DNA of 64,000 nucleotides, from contig NZ_CP080269.1 of assembly GCF_019431355.1 (NCBI RefSeq), positions 4,198,501-4,262,500 of the forward strand, in the 5' to 3' direction. This stretch comes from Paenibacillus sp. R14(2021) (GTDB lineage: Bacteria; Bacillota; Bacilli; Paenibacillales; Paenibacillaceae). The notes beneath the pieces were generated by a model, which ran no database searches, was not told the origin of the DNA, and saw nothing but the letters and a program-made list of their open reading frames with translations. Below, in pieces: positions 54,538 to 63,788 of this stretch. Both the position numbers and the translations under genes were made by a program. Position 1 is the stretch's first letter; each line of letters begins with the position of its first letter.

Positions 54538-54690
54538 CGGCAATGATGGAAGAAGCTTGTCCTTTTATGCAAGACTAGGGGGACGGTCTCCTTCGAATGT
54601 TTGATTATATTTCCAGGGGAAGCAACTTGCACCGCCATAAGGACGGCGACAGCCGGTTCTTCTTGAACCTTGATAAGAAGTGGTGATATT

Positions 54691-56058
54691 ATGTCTGAAC
54701 TTCAGATCACAGATCTTGAAGTCATGAAGCTCACAGAGCTTTATAAGCTGGCCAAACAGCACCAGATTCAGGGCTATGGCCAATTGAAGAAGAGAGAATT
54801 GATTTTCGCGATTTTACGAGCACAAGCTGAACAAAGCGGTCTAATGTTTATGCAGGGCGTACTTGAAATTTTACCGGAAGGCTTTGGGTTTCTGCGTCCC
54901 ATCAACTATTTGCCAAGCCCCGAAGATATCTACATTTCAGCCTCACAAATCCGCAAGTTTGATCTTCGCACTGGTGATTTAGTATCCGGCAAGTGCCGGG
55001 CTCCTAAAGAAAACGAAAGATTTTTCGGACTGCTTCAAGTGAATGCCGTCAACGGAGAAAGCCCCGAACACGCTGCGGAACGACTTCATTTTCCAGCCCT
55101 GACTCCTCTCTATCCCGAGAAGAAACTCGTTCTCGAAACCGCCCAGCCTAAACTTTCAACGCGTATTATGGATTTGCTCGCACCCGTCGGCTTAGGCCAG
55201 CGCGGACTGATCGTTGCGCCTCCCAAGGCAGGGAAGACGCTGCTGATCAAGGAAATCGCCAACAGCATTTCTACGAATAATCCCGAGATTGAGCTCTTTG
55301 TGCTGCTGATCGACGAGCGTCCGGAGGAAGTGACGGATATGTCGCGTTCCGTGAAAGGCGAGGTAGTGGCTTCGACGTTCGACGAATTGCCGGAGAACCA
55401 TATCAAAGTGGCGGAGCTTGTATTGGAACGGGCGCTTCGGCTTGTAGAGCACAAGAAGGATGTCGTCATTCTGCTGGACAGCATTACTCGCCTTGCGCGC
55501 GCATACAACCTTGTCGTGCCGGCATCCGGCCGCACGCTGAGCGGCGGTATCGATCCTGCGGCATTCCACCGTCCGAAACGCTTCTTTGGTTCGGCTCGGA
55601 ACGTGGAAGAGGGTGGAAGCCTGACGATTTTGGCGACAGCCTTGATCGACACAGGCTCGCGCATGGACGACATCATTTATGAAGAATTTAAAGGAACGGG
55701 CAATATGGAGCTGCACTTGGACCGGAAACTTGCGGACCGCCGTATTTTCCCGGCATTGGATATCCGCCGTTCCGGGACGCGCCGCGAAGAGATGCTGCTG
55801 ACCAAAGAAGAGCTTGATAAAGTATGGGCGATTCGGAAGAATATGAATGATTCCATCGAATTCATTGACGGCTTCTTGAAGAAGCTTGCGGATACGAAGA
55901 ACAACGAAGAGTTCCTTGCCTCCTTGGATACGTCCGGGGTTACACCGCCGCCGGCGCCTAGAGGCAGACCGAATACAGGAAGCAGCACGAGCGGAAGCAC
56001 GGGCTCAGGGGGCAGTGCCTCCAGACGTCCTGCAGCACGTTCCACGTCAACCACGTAA
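54691..56058 (+). CDS. rho: Transcription termination factor Rho
   Basis: 455 residues. The N-terminal region (L-T-E-L-Y-K-L-A-K, then the cold-shock-like RNA-binding fold with G-F-G-F-L-R) precedes the ATPase: Walker A A-P-P-K-A-G-K-T at 176-183, Walker B V-V-I-L-L-D-S, and [17 protein letters not shown]. Rho is a hexameric RNA translocase. The last 35 residues are a Gly/Ser/Thr/Arg low-complexity tail. ATG 54691 gives the family start; the TTG at 54670 is not needed. The radical SAM gene follows after 39 bases, so they may be cotranscribed. Confidence 0.97.
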   Translation: MSELQITDLEVMKLTELYKLAKQHQIQGYGQLKKRELIFAILRAQAEQSGLMFMQGVLEILPEGFGFLRPINYLPSPEDIYISASQIRKFDLRTGDLVSGKCRAPKENERFFGLLQVNAVNGESPEHAAERLHFPALTPLYPEKKLVLETAQPKLSTRIMDLLAPVGLGQRGLIVAPPKAGKTLLIKEIANSISTNNPEIELFVLLIDERPEEVTDMSRSVKGEVVASTFDELPENHIKVAELVLERALRLVEHKKDVVILLDSITRLARAYNLVVPASGRTLSGGIDPAAFHRPKRFFGSARNVEEGGSLTILATALIDTGSRMDDIIYEEFKGTGNMELHLDRKLADRRIFPALDIRRSGTRREEMLLTKEELDKVWAIRKNMNDSIEFIDGFLKKLADTKNNEEFLASLDTSGVTPPPAPRGRPNTGSSTSGSTGSGGSASRRPAARSTSTT

Positions 56059-56097
56059 TAGGAAATAGCAGTCAGGTTTGCTTTAAGGAGGTACACC

Positions 56098-57357
56098 ATG
56101 AATCTTGTTTATGCAGATGAACAAGGCAACTTGTTTGATCATCCCGATTGGACGGCGCTTGGCCGCAGCGGCGATATGGTTGTTGAACTGATGGAGGATG
56201 AACTGATTCCTCTTCCGGACGGCGCAACCATGGTCGGCTTGCCGCATACGCGGCCGATCGGTATTCATACCGCATCAGGTGAAATGCGTCCGCTGCCGGG
56301 CAATGTCCAGGCTGTCGGTGCATTATTGCCGCAAGGCTATACCCGCTTGTGCATTCCGGGCTATATGAAGACGGACAAGTCGCACAAGCTTCCGCTGTTT
56401 GGCTACTCCGCTGTCGTTTGGAAGGATGGCGGCTTCTACGTTGCTGCGCAGAAGACCGATGATCCGGAGCGGTGGAATCCACTCAATTGCGATCCGCAGG
56501 AGCTTAACGTCGGCGTTGAACGCCTGCTTGCCAAATACCCGGAGAACCGTCTTTACCAGCACCTGTCGAACTGTGCGCTCGGCTACGAATGCCTGACGGC
56601 CTCCAATACGTTCCTGCAGCGCTGGGAAGGCGCCGTTCCGGTATCTTTCTCCTGCAATGCGGGCTGTTACGGCTGCATTTCTGAACAGCCGGACGACAGC
56701 GGCTTTGTGGCGCCGCAAACGCGCATGAACTTTAAGCCGCAAGTCCAAGAAATCGTTGATGTGATGATGGAGCATTTGAACGCGCCGGATTCCATCATCA
56801 GCTTCGGACAAGGCTGCGAAGGCGAGCCCTCCACGCAGGCAAGAATTATTATCGATGCCATGCGCGAAGTGCGAAGCCGTACGTCGCTCGGATATATCAA
56901 TATCAATACCAATGCCGGTCTGACCGACCATATTCGCGGCATCGTCGATGCAGGCCTAAACTTAATGCGCGTCAGCACCATCAGCGCGCTCGATGAGCAC
57001 TACAATGCGTACTACAAGCCAAGGGGCTATTCGCTTGCGAATGTCGAGAAGTCGATTCGGTACGCTTCGGACAAGGGCGTTTATACGTCGATCAACTATT
57101 TAATTTTCCCTGGCGTCACGGATCGGGAAGAGGAGATCGAAGCGATGCTCGGCTTTGTGAAACGGACGGGATTAAAGCTGATCCAAATGCGCAACCTTAA
57201 TATCGATCCCGAGAGCTATTTGGAGCTGATTCCGAAGGCGAAGGGTGAGATTTACGGCATGAAGCAAATGCTGGAGATTTTCGCGGACGAGCTCCCGGAT
57301 GTTGTCATCGGTTCGTACACGCATGTGCCCCCGGCACCGGTGAGGCAGCAGCTGTAA
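56098..57357 (+). CDS. Radical SAM enzyme of unknown substrate
   Basis: 419 residues. The cluster-binding motif is C186-N-A-G-C190-Y-G-C193 (CxxxCxxC), followed by G-Q-G-C-E-G-E-P-S on the next strand and I-N-I-N-T-N-A as a later barrel strand. About 180 residues precede the motif and include an additional domain (P-D-G-A-T-M-V-G-L-P-H-T-R-P-I-G). It uses S-adenosylmethionine to start a radical reaction; the product cannot be predicted. AAGGAGGT before the ATG is strong. It lies between rho and rpmE, which are adjacent in B. subtilis, so it is an insertion in a core block. Confidence 0.85.
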   Translation: MNLVYADEQGNLFDHPDWTALGRSGDMVVELMEDELIPLPDGATMVGLPHTRPIGIHTASGEMRPLPGNVQAVGALLPQGYTRLCIPGYMKTDKSHKLPLFGYSAVVWKDGGFYVAAQKTDDPERWNPLNCDPQELNVGVERLLAKYPENRLYQHLSNCALGYECLTASNTFLQRWEGAVPVSFSCNAGCYGCISEQPDDSGFVAPQTRMNFKPQVQEIVDVMMEHLNAPDSIISFGQGCEGEPSTQARIIIDAMREVRSRTSLGYININTNAGLTDHIRGIVDAGLNLMRVSTISALDEHYNAYYKPRGYSLANVEKSIRYASDKGVYTSINYLIFPGVTDREEEIEAMLGFVKRTGLKLIQMRNLNIDPESYLELIPKAKGEIYGMKQMLEIFADELPDVVIGSYTHVPPAPVRQQL

Positions 57358-57380
57358 GAATGGCTTGGCCTACAATTCCA

Positions 57381-57409
57381 TTGCTTAATCGGAAATCACC
57401 TGTTATAAT
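57381..57409 (+). promoter_or_regulatory. Sigma-A promoter of rpmE
   Basis: TTGCTT, exactly 17 bases, TATAAT. The leader of about 55 bases holds a GAGGTG ribosome binding site before ATG 57472. Confidence 0.85.
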
Positions 57410-57471
57410 CGTCATTGTATTATTAAACTCTGGGTCCGCATGTTGATCCAGGGCAGAAAGAGGTGAACGAG

Positions 57472-57669
57472 ATGAAACAAGGTATTCATCCGACATACCA
57501 CGTCACGACAGTAACTTGCGCTTGCGGCAACAGCTTTGAGTCTGGTTCGATTAAACAGAACCTGCGCGTAGAGATTTGCTCCGCATGTCACCCATTCTTC
57601 ACGGGTAAGCAGAAGTTCCTGGATGCCGGCGGCCGCGTCGACAAATTCAAGAAAAAATACGGAATCTAA
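57472..57669 (+). CDS. rpmE: Ribosomal protein L31 (zinc-binding form)
   Basis: 65 residues. C-A-C-G-N and C-S-A-C-H supply four cysteines, so this is the C+ zinc form rather than the zinc-free paralogue. P-F-F-T-G-K-Q-K-F and [11 protein letters not shown] complete the family pattern. The start is ATG 57472 with GAGGTG six bases upstream; the longer frame adds only three residues. A strong promoter and terminator flank it. Confidence 0.97.
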   Translation: MKQGIHPTYHVTTVTCACGNSFESGSIKQNLRVEICSACHPFFTGKQKFLDAGGRVDKFKKKYGI

Positions 57670-57710
57670 TTTCATTAGTCCGTTTTTTCCGGAAATTAGC
57701 AGAATACAAG

Positions 57711-57752
57711 AACCTCCCCCAGCCATCCTAATGGTTAAAGGGAGGTTTTTTT
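57711..57752 (+). terminator. Terminator after rpmE whose right arm is the ribosome binding site of the next gene
   Basis: AACCTCCC (57711-57718) pairs with GGGAGGTT (57740-57747), with GCCAT/ATGGT inside, and T7 follows. The GGGAGG of the right arm lies seven bases before the ATG of the lipoprotein gene, so the same sequence is stem arm and Shine-Dalgarno. Confidence 0.85.
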
Positions 57753-58139
57753 ATGTCCAAGAAACGCGTAATGATCGGAACATTGGCGCTCGCCGCCGCC
57801 ATCTCGCTTGCAGGCTGCGGCCATAAGGATGCAACGAATAATTATAACGCCGATTCCTATGGTCATGACGGTTATATGGGACTATCCAACAGCAATCCGC
57901 ATCTTCCGAATCGCAACGGGTCTTTCCTCAATTACGTTAGCGACGGCAAATTTGCGCAGCGCCAGTTGAAGCAAGTACAGGGCATCGATAAAGTGTCGAT
58001 GATGTTCCAAGGTCCTAATATGTACGTAACCATTAAGGCTAGGCCGGGCTTCGACGCGGTTCAGATTAGGCAGAAGGCGATCGCTGTGCTGCGCTACAAC
58101 ATGCCGCGTTACACGGTTCATGTGAAGACAACCCCCTAA
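57753..58139 (+). CDS. Sporulation-type lipoprotein (YhcN/YlaJ-like)
   Basis: 128 residues. Lipoprotein signal peptide with lipobox L-A-G-C23, then a Asn/His/Gly/Tyr-rich linker and a small domain with the pattern V-Q-G-I-D-K-V-S-M-M-F-Q-G-P-N-M-Y-V-T-I-K and a C-terminal Arg/Tyr strand. The domain resembles YhcN/YlaJ spore lipoproteins, which carry the same predicted fold. Expression depends on passing the terminator that overlaps its ribosome binding site; no separate promoter is evident. Confidence 0.75.
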   Translation: MSKKRVMIGTLALAAAISLAGCGHKDATNNYNADSYGHDGYMGLSNSNPHLPNRNGSFLNYVSDGKFAQRQLKQVQGIDKVSMMFQGPNMYVTIKARPGFDAVQIRQKAIAVLRYNMPRYTVHVKTTP

Positions 58140-58165
58140 GTGGATCAGCTTCCGGTAATCGGCAG

Positions 58166-58194
58166 TTGCACTTTGGGGGAGAACAAGCTATACT
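58166..58194 (+). promoter_or_regulatory. Sigma-A promoter of the SRP RNA gene
   Basis: TTGCAC, 17 bases, TATACT, placed so that transcription starts close to the SRP RNA 5' end. Confidence 0.85.
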
Positions 58195-58198
58195 TATC

Positions 58199-58468
58199 TC
58201 TGCCGTGCTAGATGGGGAGGTAGCGGTGCCCTGTAACTCGCAATCCGCTGTAGCGAGGTTGAATTCCTATCGTAGGTTTTTGCAGTGTGAGGCTGGTGTG
58301 CATAAACAGTGTTGACGGTTGGGTCCTCCGCAATGGACGCTTGTGAACGGGTCAGGTCCGGAAGGAAGCAGCCATAAGCAAGTTAGTTCATGTGCCGGAG
58401 GAGTGCTTGACCCGAGCTGGGAGTGCGCGTTCCGCTCATGTCGCTTAAATCGAGGTTAGGTGCACGGT
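58199..58468 (+). ncRNA. scr: Signal recognition particle RNA (large, Bacillus-type)
   Basis: About 270 bases, the long Gram-positive form with an Alu domain. The 5' end TCTGCCGTGCTAGATGGGG and GGTAGCGGTGCCCTGTAAC match the Alu-domain start; GGGTCAGGTCCGGAAGGAAG followed by CAGCC is the near-universal helix 8 tetraloop region that binds Ffh; the 3' end GTTAGGTGCACGGT closes the terminal helix with GCCGTGC. Exact ends are estimated to a few bases. The order SRP RNA then dnaX matches B. subtilis, except for the kinase gene between. Confidence 0.96.
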
Positions 58469-58489
58469 CCTACTTTATTTACAGAGATG

Positions 58490-58532
58490 ACATCCGAATT
58501 GACTCTTATCGAGTCATGCAGGATGTTTTTTT
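58490..58532 (+). terminator. Terminator of the SRP RNA gene
   Basis: ACATCC pairs with GGATGT and encloses GACTC-TTATC-GAGTC; seven T residues follow. Confidence 0.85.
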
Positions 58533-58604
58533 GTGTTTCTGGCAGGATTATCAACTTTTCTGGACGAAAGAAATAGAACTGGACTCACGAAAAGGGGATC
58601 ATGC

Positions 58605-60062
58605 ATGTACGAATTGCCTTTTGACTCAGTCGTTCACCTTAGCCTCCGAACGCTTGAAAGCTATTGCAGCCGTTTTTCAAGCAAAATGATAGTTGTGTTG
58701 GATGAAGCAGCGAGAATCGTACATATGAATGCACAGTTTCTCAAGCATACGGGATACACGGAGTCGAACGTATTGCACAACAGAATGACAATGCTGACAG
58801 ACAGTGAGCTGTTTAAGGGCGGGCCTGAGCCATTTATTCCGGCGCTGGCGGGCAGCTTGCTGCAAGCGAATCAGGATACGACCTCGTTCCGAATCCGCAA
58901 GGCTGACGGCAGCAGCATGTGCACAGCGGCAAAGCCGATGATTGCCCAAACGGAACAAGGCCTCCGATGCGTGCTTTTTTTATACAACCAAGATCAAGCG
59001 CAAGATGGCAATCTCATCGAACGTTTTGGCGAAACCATGCTTAGGGACCAGCATATCGGTGTTATTTTGCTGCATGCGGAGTCACTGCACATCTTGGAAA
59101 TAAGTCCGCTCGCCTGCCAGCTTCTTGGTGTAACTAAGTCATCGGTCGTCAACGAGCCGCTGTCTGCGTTTTTCGCGGATTCCATGAACGAATACAAGCT
59201 AATCTGCAATGCGCTTTTGAGCGGCGAGCACGTTCGCAATTATCCGATGACTTGGCGTCATGGGGAGAAGCAGACTGAACTGCTGATGGATGTGGGCCTG
59301 CTGCACAGCGACAGATTTGTCAAGGAAGGCGCGTATATCATATTCAAGGACGTCACGAACTTAAGATCGCTCGAAACGCAGGTACAGCGAAGCGACAGGC
59401 TCGCCATGATCGGGCAAATTGCAGCTGGAGCCGCGCATGAGATTCGCAATCCGCTCACGGCAATAAGGGGATTTCTCCAAATGTTCCGCAAGACGATGGA
59501 CGAGAACGGTATGCGCAAAGAAAAAGGATATACCGAAATCATGCTGAATGAGCTCGACCGAATTAACCATCTAGTAGGTGAGTTTCTGCTGCTCAGCAAA
59601 CCCAAGGAAGCCGTGACCAGCTGGATTCAGGTCGGCGACGTGCTTCGCGGCATTATGCCGGTCGTTTCGTCGGAGGCGCTGCTGCACAACGTATCGATAC
59701 AATGGGATGAAGGGCTGGAGCTGCCGCGGGTGATGGCTGATGGAGAGCTGCTGAAGCAGGTTTTTCTGAATTTGTGCAAGAACGGGATCGAGGCGATGAC
59801 GGAAGGTGGGACGTTAAGCGTTCGGGGATATGCAGATCAGAGTACCAAACCGCCGCAGCTCTTCATTGAAATCGAGGATACGGGTCCGGGGATCCCGCCT
59901 CATTTGGTCGATAAAATCTTCGACCCTTTCGTGACGACGAAGCAGAACGGTACAGGTTTAGGCTTGTCGGTCTGCCAGCGGATTCTGCATGATTTTGGCG
60001 GTACAATTAAAGCAGCAGCTAGAGAAAAGGGCGCTCTGTTCACTGTCGTGCTGCCGTGCTGA
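58605..60062 (+). CDS. PAS-domain sensor histidine kinase (sporulation-kinase type)
   Basis: 485 residues, no membrane helix or signal, so a cytosolic sensor. Two PAS-like domains (about 23-130 and 140-255) precede the dimerisation domain with H278 in A-A-H-E-I-R-N-P-L-T-A-I-R-G-F, then the ATPase with N-L-C-K-N-G-I-E-A, D-T-G-P-G-I-P and G-T-G-L-G-L. No response regulator gene is next to it; orphan PAS kinases of this layout (KinA/KinE type) feed Spo0F, which is encoded 7 kb upstream. That link is inference. AAGGGG before ATG 58605 gives the start; the frame from 58533 runs out of the SRP terminator. Confidence 0.9.
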   Translation: MYELPFDSVVHLSLRTLESYCSRFSSKMIVVLDEAARIVHMNAQFLKHTGYTESNVLHNRMTMLTDSELFKGGPEPFIPALAGSLLQANQDTTSFRIRKADGSSMCTAAKPMIAQTEQGLRCVLFLYNQDQAQDGNLIERFGETMLRDQHIGVILLHAESLHILEISPLACQLLGVTKSSVVNEPLSAFFADSMNEYKLICNALLSGEHVRNYPMTWRHGEKQTELLMDVGLLHSDRFVKEGAYIIFKDVTNLRSLETQVQRSDRLAMIGQIAAGAAHEIRNPLTAIRGFLQMFRKTMDENGMRKEKGYTEIMLNELDRINHLVGEFLLLSKPKEAVTSWIQVGDVLRGIMPVVSSEALLHNVSIQWDEGLELPRVMADGELLKQVFLNLCKNGIEAMTEGGTLSVRGYADQSTKPPQLFIEIEDTGPGIPPHLVDKIFDPFVTTKQNGTGLGLSVCQRILHDFGGTIKAAAREKGALFTVVLPC

Positions 60063-60103
60063 TAAACGCATGAAGAACGGTTTTTTTGACCGGCGGCATC
60101 GTG

Positions 60104-60109
60104 TATAAT
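60104..60109 (+). promoter_or_regulatory. Possible -10 element upstream of dnaX
   Basis: TGTATAAT with no consensus -35 at 16-18 bases (a T-run lies there). If used, dnaX has a leader of about 55 bases; otherwise it is read from the kinase transcript. Confidence 0.4.
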
Positions 60110-60168
60110 GGAAGGACAACCGGTACATACCGGGATGCACGGGCAGCAGTCGGAGAGGAACGGACACG

Positions 60169-61956
60169 ATGTCACATATCGCCTTATACCGTGCTTGGCG
60201 TCCGCAGACGTTCCAGGACATGGTCGGCCAGCAGCATATTATTCAAACGCTTCAAAATGCGATCCGCGAGCAGCGGGTGTCGCATGCGTATTTATTCAAC
60301 GGGCCCAGAGGCACGGGGAAAACAACAACGGCGAAAGTGTTGGCGAAAGCAATCAACTGCGAAAGCGGCCCATCACCTGAGCCTTGCAACGTTTGTGACG
60401 CTTGCCGCGGCATTACGGCCGGCACTATCATGGATGTGGTTGAGATCGATGCCGCATCCAACCGAGGGATCGATGAGATTCGGGATATCCGGGATAAAGT
60501 GCGGTATGCCCCGTCAGAAGTTCGCTTTAAAGTGTATATTATAGATGAAGTCCACATGCTGACATCAGAGGCATTTAATGCGCTGCTCAAGACACTGGAA
60601 GAGCCCCCTGCACATGTGATTTTCATTCTGGCTACAACGGAACCGCATAAGCTGCCTGCGACAATTATCTCCCGCTGTCAGCGTTTTGATTTCCGGCAAG
60701 TGTCTCTTCCGGAACAGACGAATCGTCTTCGTCAGATTTGTACGGAAGAAGGCATTTCAGCCGAAGAGGATGCGCTTGCCTACATTGCAAGGCTGTCGGA
60801 CGGCGGCATGCGGGATGCAATCAGTCTGCTGGAGCAGGTCTCTGCTTACGGCGGTGCGCATATCACGCTTAACGCAGCCGTGGACGTTACCGGCGGGCTA
60901 GCCGCCGAACAGTTCGAGCAGCTGGCGGAAGCGGTTCGAGACAGGGATGCAGGCGCGATTATGCCGCTCGTCGAAGGCTTGATGCAAGCAGGCAAAAGCG
61001 CGGATAAATGCCTGGAGAACCTGGTCTATTATTTCCGCGATTTGCTGGTGCTGAAGCTGGCGCCGCAGGGGAAGGCGTCAACGGAGCGTATCGTCGATCA
61101 GGACAAATACCGGCAGATGGCAGCCGCGTTCAGCTCGGAGCTGTTATTTCGGATGATTGACGTGCTGAATCAATACCAGCTGGAGATCAGGCACTCGGCA
61201 CTGCCGCAAACGATATTAGAAGTCGCCCTTATGAAAGTATGCACCCTGCAGGAGAACGGCAGCTTGCCGGCAACGGAGTCAAAAAGCACAGCGCAGGCGC
61301 CGGGGAACGAAGCCGCAAGCGGTGAGGTGCAGCGTCTGCAGCAGCGAATCGATGCACTGGAACGCAAGATTGAACAGCTGCTCCAGACCGGTGTAAGGCC
61401 GGACGGCGGCAGCGCTTCCGCAAGCAGCGAACAAGGAAGCTCTTCCCGTGGAGCCAAAAGCTCCAGCTTTGGCGCGAAGAGCGGATCGGCCAGCGGGGGC
61501 GGTTCAATTGCACGCGTTAAACTGGATCCATTCCTTGCAGCCGCGGACAGTCAGGCCACAGGCCAAGTTCGCATGAAGTGGGCCGACATCCTGCAGCGCG
61601 TGAAAGGTCATAATATTTCCACGCATGCATGGTTTGTGAATGGAGACCCCGTTGCAGCCGCGGACAACACGATCCTCGTGGCGTTCAAGAATTCTATCCA
61701 TCGCGAGACGACAGAGAAGCCCGCGAACCGCGATGTAATTGAGCATGTATTGAACGAGGCGTTCGGTCGGCCGATCCGGCTTGCGACGGTTATGCTGAAG
61801 GAATGGCAGACGGCAACCGAGAACGGACCTGCTCCGGCGGGAGAACTGCTCATGCTGCAGCAGGATGAGTCAGGCGGTGCCCCTCCGGAACCGGAATGGG
61901 TGGAAGAGGCCGTGAAGCTCTTCGGGGAAGATCTGGTTGTCGTGGAAGACAAGTAA
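60169..61956 (+). CDS. dnaX: DNA polymerase III subunits gamma/tau
   Basis: 595 residues. Clamp-loader ATPase with Walker A G-P-R-G-T-G-K-T (45-52), a zinc site of C64, C73, C76, C79, D-E-V-H and L-E-E-P-P sensor region; residues beyond about 370 form the tau-specific part, including a Ser/Gly-rich linker (S-A-S-A-S-S-E-Q-G-S-S-S-R-G) and a C-terminal domain binding polymerase. It loads the sliding clamp at forks. No frameshift slippery site is obvious. It is followed by ybaB at 46 bases and recR, the classical order. Confidence 0.96.
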   Translation: MSHIALYRAWRPQTFQDMVGQQHIIQTLQNAIREQRVSHAYLFNGPRGTGKTTTAKVLAKAINCESGPSPEPCNVCDACRGITAGTIMDVVEIDAASNRGIDEIRDIRDKVRYAPSEVRFKVYIIDEVHMLTSEAFNALLKTLEEPPAHVIFILATTEPHKLPATIISRCQRFDFRQVSLPEQTNRLRQICTEEGISAEEDALAYIARLSDGGMRDAISLLEQVSAYGGAHITLNAAVDVTGGLAAEQFEQLAEAVRDRDAGAIMPLVEGLMQAGKSADKCLENLVYYFRDLLVLKLAPQGKASTERIVDQDKYRQMAAAFSSELLFRMIDVLNQYQLEIRHSALPQTILEVALMKVCTLQENGSLPATESKSTAQAPGNEAASGEVQRLQQRIDALERKIEQLLQTGVRPDGGSASASSEQGSSSRGAKSSSFGAKSGSASGGGSIARVKLDPFLAAADSQATGQVRMKWADILQRVKGHNISTHAWFVNGDPVAAADNTILVAFKNSIHRETTEKPANRDVIEHVLNEAFGRPIRLATVMLKEWQTATENGPAPAGELLMLQQDESGGAPPEPEWVEEAVKLFGEDLVVVEDK

Positions 61957-62002
61957 CGGCGAATACATGTAACTCAACTACACTTAAGGAGTGACGATAT
62001 CA

Positions 62003-62314
62003 ATGAATAACATGAACCAAATGATGAAGCAAGTAAAGAAGATGCAGGAGCAAATGCTTAAAGCCCAAGAAGAGCTCGGCACGAAGACAATTGAAGGATC
62101 TGCTGGCGGCGGTGTTGTAACTGTTCAGGTGAATGGTCACAAGAATGTTCAAAGCATCATCATCAAACCGGAAGCGGTAGACCCGGAAGATATCGAAATG
62201 CTGCAGGATCTCGTCATGACGGCGATTAACGATGCGCTGAACAAAGCCGACGAGCTGGCAAACAAAGATATGGGCAAATTTACGGGCGGCATGAAAATCC
62301 CAGGCCTGTTCTAG
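62003..62314 (+). CDS. yaaK: YbaB/EbfC nucleoid-associated protein
   Basis: 103 residues. [16 protein letters not shown] is the long first helix, then [11 protein letters not shown] and [16 protein letters not shown]-binding dimer conserved between dnaX and recR. AAGGAG lies 11 bases before ATG 62003; the GTG at 61991 would overlap it. Confidence 0.93.
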   Translation: MNNMNQMMKQVKKMQEQMLKAQEELGTKTIEGSAGGGVVTVQVNGHKNVQSIIIKPEAVDPEDIEMLQDLVMTAINDALNKADELANKDMGKFTGGMKIPGLF

Positions 62315-62342
62315 ATTGTTTAAAGAGTAGAGGAGCTGCGCT

Positions 62343-62942
62343 TTGTATTATCCCGAACCGATAGCCAAACTTATAGACGCCTTTAGCCGACTGCCTGGCA
62401 TCGGTCCGAAGACAGCGGCCAGGCTGGCCTTTCATACGCTCAAAATGAAGGAAGACGATGTCATCGATTTTGCTAAGGCGCTTGTCAGCGTCAAACGCAA
62501 TCTTCATTACTGCTCCGTCTGCTGCAATATTACCGACACGGATCCATGCCGGATCTGTCAGGACAAAAGCAGGGACCAATCCGTCATCTGCGTTGTTCAA
62601 GAATCCAAGGACCTTGTAGCGATGGAGCGTACCAAAGAATTTCAAGGACAATACCACGTCCTTCAAGGCGCTATTTCACCCATTGAAGGCATTGGTCCGG
62701 ATGAAATCAGAATTGCCGAGCTGCTTCGCCGCCTGAGTGACGAGACCGTTCAAGAGATGATTCTGGCGACGAATCCGAACATTGAAGGTGAAGCGACGGC
62801 GATGTACTTATCACGGCTCGTTAAACCGTTCGGCATCAAAGTCACCCGTATTGCCCATGGACTACCGGTTGGCGGAGACCTGGAATATGCGGATGAGGTA
62901 ACCTTGTCCAAAGCACTTGAAGGCCGCAGAGAGTTAAATTAA
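62343..62942 (+). CDS. recR: Recombination mediator RecR
   Basis: 199 residues. Helix-hairpin-helix [10 protein letters not shown] near the N-terminus, C57/C60/C69/C72 zinc finger, and a Toprim domain (V-V-Q-E-S-K-D-L, then [11 protein letters not shown] near the end). It works with RecF/RecO to load RecA. TTG start with GAGGAG seven bases upstream. A terminator follows. Confidence 0.96.
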   Translation: MYYPEPIAKLIDAFSRLPGIGPKTAARLAFHTLKMKEDDVIDFAKALVSVKRNLHYCSVCCNITDTDPCRICQDKSRDQSVICVVQESKDLVAMERTKEFQGQYHVLQGAISPIEGIGPDEIRIAELLRRLSDETVQEMILATNPNIEGEATAMYLSRLVKPFGIKVTRIAHGLPVGGDLEYADEVTLSKALEGRRELN

Positions 62943-62959
62943 TCGTATAGCGGCTTTCC

Positions 62960-62996
62960 AAGCCCTGTGAGAGATGACTCTTACAGGGCTTTTTGT
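62960..62996 (+). terminator. Terminator of the dnaX-yaaK-recR unit
   Basis: AAGCCCTGT pairs with ACAGGGCTT around a 14-base loop and is followed by TTTTTG. Confidence 0.8.
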
Positions 62997-63130
62997 TGCT
63001 TGCAAGGAAAGCGCTCGGGGACTGGCTTGTTCTATTTCCACTGCTTCGTCATACATTCAACTATGTGCATTTGTACATGCAGCTTGTAGGCAGCATAAGA
63101 AATGACGGACAAGCGGGAGGTTGGAGTGAC

Positions 63131-63406
63131 ATGTGGAAGTGGTTGAATACGAGAAAACGGACGGCTGATCTAAAAAAGCAAAGAAGCGAGCAGCAGGAGC
63201 AGCTCGAGCTGCTAGCGGAAATCAAGACGGCTAAGCAGGAATGGGAGAATGCGCAGCGATTCTTTGAATACGCAATGGGGGACGATCAAATTGATTATGC
63301 GATCTTTGCGATGGCCGCAGCCGAGAAACGTTATGAAATGCTGATTCGAAAGGCGAAGCGAATGCCCTTGAAATGGACGCTCCTGAAAGGAGGAGAAGTG
63401 TATTGA
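63131..63406 (+). CDS. yaaL: YaaL-family protein (DUF2508)
   Basis: 91 residues, helical and charged: W-L-N-T-R-K-R, a coiled-coil-like E-Q-Q-E-Q-L-E-L-L-A-E-I-K-T-A-K, then F-F-E-Y-A-M-G-D-D-Q-I-D-Y-A-I-F. Function unknown; the position between recR and bofA is that of B. subtilis yaaL. GGAG lies close to ATG 63131. Its stop overlaps the TTG start of bofA (TTGA). A weak TTGTAC-17-CATAAG at 63071-63099 may be its promoter. Confidence 0.85.
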   Translation: MWKWLNTRKRTADLKKQRSEQQEQLELLAEIKTAKQEWENAQRFFEYAMGDDQIDYAIFAMAAAEKRYEMLIRKAKRMPLKWTLLKGGEVY

Positions 63407-63666
63407 AAAGCATTTGGATGATTTCGCTTATTGTATCATCCCTGTTATTAATTGTAGTTGCGTTCCGTAATCGGCTTACCTTTCAGTGGGTGAAGAGATT
63501 CACGCTGCATTTGATTGCGGCAGCGGCAGTATTGTACCTGCTTAATTACTCTGGGCTTATATCGGGCTATGAAGTGCCCATGAACCCAACAACCATTGGG
63601 ACGGTCGTGCTGCTTGGCGTACCCGGAATCGCGCTCGTGTTAGGACTCCAAACCACATTGTTCTAG
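63403..63666 (+). CDS. bofA: Pro-sigma-K processing inhibitor BofA
   Basis: 87 residues, the same length as B. subtilis BofA. Two membrane helices (about 5-22 and 30-52) and a hydrophobic C-terminal segment with N-P-x-T-I-G-T-V-x-L-L-G-V-P-G-I-A-L-V-L-G-L. BofA holds the SpoIVFB protease inactive until the mother cell checkpoint is passed. TTG start nine bases after AGGAGG, overlapping the yaaL stop. The rRNA operon promoters follow, as in B. subtilis (bofA-rrnA). Confidence 0.93.
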   Translation: MKSIWMISLIVSSLLLIVVAFRNRLTFQWVKRFTLHLIAAAAVLYLLNYSGLISGYEVPMNPTTIGTVVLLGVPGIALVLGLQTTLF

Positions 63667-63705
63667 CTGTAAAATATATCACGCAATCAAATTGTTTTTT
63701 AATGC

Positions 63706-63735
63706 TTGACCTGTATAGTGAAGATGTGGTAAATT
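63706..63735 (+). promoter_or_regulatory. rRNA operon promoter P1
   Basis: TTGACC, 18 bases, TAAATT (63730-63735), preceded by AT-rich sequence that could act as an UP element. Lies about 270 bases before the right edge. Confidence 0.55.
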
Positions 63736-63788
63736 AATTTTCGCGTCACACGAGTGCTTTTGATTTTGTGAAGACAAATAAAAAAGTG

